From positions 5,766,001 to 5,830,000 of the forward strand of contig NZ_JQMJ01000004.1 of NCBI RefSeq assembly GCF_000744655.1: 64,000 nucleotides of DNA, in the 5' to 3' direction. The translations under genes were made by a program, and so were the position numbers. The notes beneath the pieces are model-generated. The model had not been told where the DNA came from, made no database searches, and saw only the letters and a list, made by a program, of their open reading frames with translations. The number at the start of each line of letters is the position of its first letter. The stretch's first letter is position 1. This DNA is from Streptacidiphilus rugosus AM-16 (GTDB lineage: Bacteria > Actinomycetota > Actinomycetes > Streptomycetales > Streptomycetaceae). This document shows, piece after piece, positions 62,166 through 64,000 of the stretch.

Positions 62166-63027
62166 AGCCGTCCGGCCGGGGGCCGATCGCCGCGGGGCGG
62201 GCCGGGTCGCCGGACCACTCGCTCCAGGAGCCCGGGTAGAGCGTCGCCTCCCGCCCGACCAGGTGGAGCGCCAGGATCGTGTGCGCCGCCGTCACGCCCG
62301 AGCCGCAGTACACGGCGACCTCCGCGTCCTGCCCGGCGCCGAGCCCGCGGAAGCGCTCCGCCAGCGCGCCGACCGGGAGGAAGCGGCCTTCCGCGTCCAC
62401 GTTCTCCATGGTCGGCGCGGAGACCGCGCCGGGGATGTGCCCCGCGCGCGGGTCGACCGGCTCGGTCTCCCCGCGGTAGCGCTCGCCCGCGCGGGCGTCG
62501 AGCAGCAGACCCGGCCAGCCGGCCGCGCCGTCCGTGTCGACCGTCGCCAGCGCGCCCGGCCTCACGGTGAAGTCCCCCGCGCCCCCCGACTCCACCGACT
62601 CGTCCCCCGGCTCGCTCAGCGACAGCGGGTGCCCCGCCTCCGTCCAGGCCGCCAGCCCCCCGTCGAGCACCCGGACCTCGCGATGGCCGGCCCAGCGCAG
62701 CAGCCACCAGGCGCGGGCCGCCGACGTGGAGTTCGCCGCGTCGTAGACGACGACCTCGCGGTCGGCGGAGACCCCTGCCCGTCGCAGCGCCGCCTGCAGC
62801 ACCGCCGGCTCGGGCAGCGGATGCCGGCCGGCCGCACCGGGCGGGGCGGCCAGCTCGGTGTCGAGATCCACGAAGTGCGCACCCGGCAGGTGGCCCTTCG
62901 CGAACTCCTCGGCGCCGGGCGGCCCGCCGAGGGCCCAGCGGATGTCCAGCAGTACGGGCGGTCGGCCGCCGCCGAGCAGCTCGGCGAGCTCGTCGGGGCC
63001 GATCAGGGTGGTCGTCGACTGATTCAT
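62155..63027 (-). CDS. rhodanese-type sulfurtransferase
   Basis: 290 residues from ATG 63027. Two rhodanese domains; the C-terminal active-site loop VYCGSGVTA has Cys241. The N-terminal domain lacks a Cys at this position (VYDAANSTSA), as usual for SseA/thiosulfate or 3-mercaptopyruvate sulfurtransferases. It shares the strand with the divergent VOC gene and has a repeat at its end. Confidence 0.9.
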   Translation of the reverse strand: MNQSTTTLIGPDELAELLGGGRPPVLLDIRWALGGPPGAEEFAKGHLPGAHFVDLDTELAAPPGAAGRHPLPEPAVLQAALRRAGVSADREVVVYDAANSTSAARAWWLLRWAGHREVRVLDGGLAAWTEAGHPLSLSEPGDESVESGGAGDFTVRPGALATVDTDGAAGWPGLLLDARAGERYRGETEPVDPRAGHIPGAVSAPTMENVDAEGRFLPVGALAERFRGLGAGQDAEVAVYCGSGVTAAHTILALHLVGREATLYPGSWSEWSGDPARPAAIGPRPDGSDT

Positions 63028-63084
63028 GGGGACATTCTTGCGCCGAGCACCACGTACCGGGCCGCTTGGTGGCAGCATCGGAAC

Positions 63085-63879
63085 GTGAGTGACAGCTTGC
63101 GGCAGCCACAGGGCACCCCCTGCTGGGTGAGCCTGATGACGCACGACCTCCCCGCGGCGTGCGAGTTCTACGGTGCGCTCTTCGGCTGGGCCTTCACGCC
63201 CGGCCCCGACCGGCTCGGCCCCTATGTTCGAGCCACTCTCGAGGGCCGCCTGGTCGCCGGGGTCGGCGGCACGGCCGGGGCGGAGGGCTTTCCCGTCGAC
63301 TGGGTCACCTACTTCTCCGTGGACAGCGCCGACGAGGTCGCCCACCGGATCCGCGACTGCTCCGGCACCGTCGCGCTCGGGCCGCTCGACTCCGGCGAGG
63401 CAGGCCGGATGGCCCTGGCCGCCGACCCCTTCGGGGCGACGTTCGCCCTCTGGGAGCCCTACACCCACGCCGGCTGGCAGCTGCGGCGGGCGCCCGGCTC
63501 GGTGGTCTGGAGCGAGCTGTCGGTCCCTTCGGTGCTGGAGGCCGCCGACTTCTACGCGAAGACCTTCGGCATGGCCGCCGTCGCGGACGGCCGGGCCGAG
63601 GTGGCCCACGAAGGGGACGCGATACTGCTCAAGGTCGGCGGCCACCGGGTCGCGGGCATCCGCCAGTCCGAACCGCAGCAGCCCCAGCAGCCGCAACCGC
63701 CGCAACCGCGCTGGCGGGTCTACTTCGCCGTCGCGGACCTCGACCTCGCGGTCAAGACGACGGAGGCCCTGGGCGGACGTCTGGAGCAGGCCGCGGAGAG
63801 CACCAGGTACGGCGAGGTCGCCTTCCTGCGCGACCCGCAGGGCGGACCGTTCGCGCTGGTCAGGCTCGCGGAGGCGTGA
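63085..63879 (+). CDS. VOC (glyoxalase/bleomycin-resistance) family protein
   Basis: 264 residues from GTG 63085. Two VOC beta-alpha-beta-beta-beta modules: ACEFYGALFGWAF (about 22-34) to FALWEPY, and VLEAADFYAKTFGM to PFALVRLAEA. A Pro/Gln run (EPQQPQQPQPPQP) sits in the second module, a low-complexity insertion. Function could be metal-dependent isomerase, dioxygenase or drug binding; not decidable. Divergent from the rhodanese with 57 bases between starts. Confidence 0.85.
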   Translation: MSDSLRQPQGTPCWVSLMTHDLPAACEFYGALFGWAFTPGPDRLGPYVRATLEGRLVAGVGGTAGAEGFPVDWVTYFSVDSADEVAHRIRDCSGTVALGPLDSGEAGRMALAADPFGATFALWEPYTHAGWQLRRAPGSVVWSELSVPSVLEAADFYAKTFGMAAVADGRAEVAHEGDAILLKVGGHRVAGIRQSEPQQPQQPQPPQPRWRVYFAVADLDLAVKTTEALGGRLEQAAESTRYGEVAFLRDPQGGPFALVRLAEA

Positions 63880-64000
63880 CCCGGGTCGGCCCGCTCCCTG
63901 ATCGGGTGACCGGATGATTGTTTCGCGAAAGGGCCGAGGGCCGATTCGCTAGGCTTCGCTGTGCGCGCTCCGGTTCCGTCCCAGCCGGTCGCGGCCGCAC

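Overview
The window is from a high-GC actinomycete of the Streptomycetaceae (Streptomyces, Kitasatospora or Streptacidiphilus-like). Support comes from frequent GTG starts, strong GGAGG-type ribosome binding sites, and the lineage-typical gene set sepH / hemH / inositol monophosphatase / cutRS / DUF4193 / DUF3093 / PaaI thioesterase / dut / DUF3710 / kdpDE / DUF3159 / paired TrkA genes. That block (about 31-62 kb) reads like a conserved chromosomal core. No rRNA, tRNA, CRISPR array, transposase or integrase was seen.

Left end (1-5.9 kb): an accessory island of visibly lower G+C. Four genes overlap by ATGA or GTGA junctions: a 41-residue signal-peptide-like microprotein, an SdpA-family protein, an SdpB-family (HTTM-like) membrane protein, and a tandem GNAT acetyltransferase. 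A 1055-residue SARP/NB-ARC/TPR regulator follows. This looks like an actinobacterial relative of the Bacillus SdpABC antimicrobial-peptide maturation system, but with a very small candidate substrate and an added acetyltransferase. It is the best lead for an undescribed system.

6-14.3 kb: a Cys-rich 71-residue protein, then a three-gene unit: a frameshifted YqiJ-like OB-fold membrane protein with a His/Gly-rich segment, a flotillin/YqiK-like SPFH protein, and a 1591-residue coiled-coil AAA+ ATPase. This is a plausible membrane-scaffold/ATPase system. 14.2-18.9 kb: a PucR-type regulator, a DUF574 methyltransferase, and an hbpS-senS-senR haem/redox-sensing module with palindromes between hbpS and senS. 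19-25 kb: a secreted HExxE protein, a GlxA-type regulator with a cysteine hydrolase, dapD, and a divergent MFS exporter/TetR pair. 25-31 kb: a 58-residue protein, DUF6099 with two DnaA boxes upstream, MazG coupled to an AAA ATPase, an RlmA-like methyltransferase behind a ribbon-helix-helix/Fic-like toxin-antitoxin pair, and a TRAM-domain RNA methyltransferase.

31-43 kb: ion homeostasis genes: an APC-type permease divergent from two TrkA-like RCK proteins, and kdpDE without kdpFABC, co-directional with an OB-fold protein and DUF3159. A second SARP/NB-ARC/TPR regulator lies in between. 42.7-46 kb: nagB behind a clear DasR (dre) site, an amidase and an ABC ATPase. 46-54 kb: the overlapping PaaI-dut-DUF3710 operon ending in a strong terminator, DUF3093, a hypothetical protein, DUF4193, an acyl-ACP desaturase and cutRS. 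54-64 kb: inositol monophosphatase, ferrochelatase, an MFS protein overlapping a sugar-lactone oxidase, a two-helix membrane protein, sepH, a rhodanese and a VOC-domain protein.
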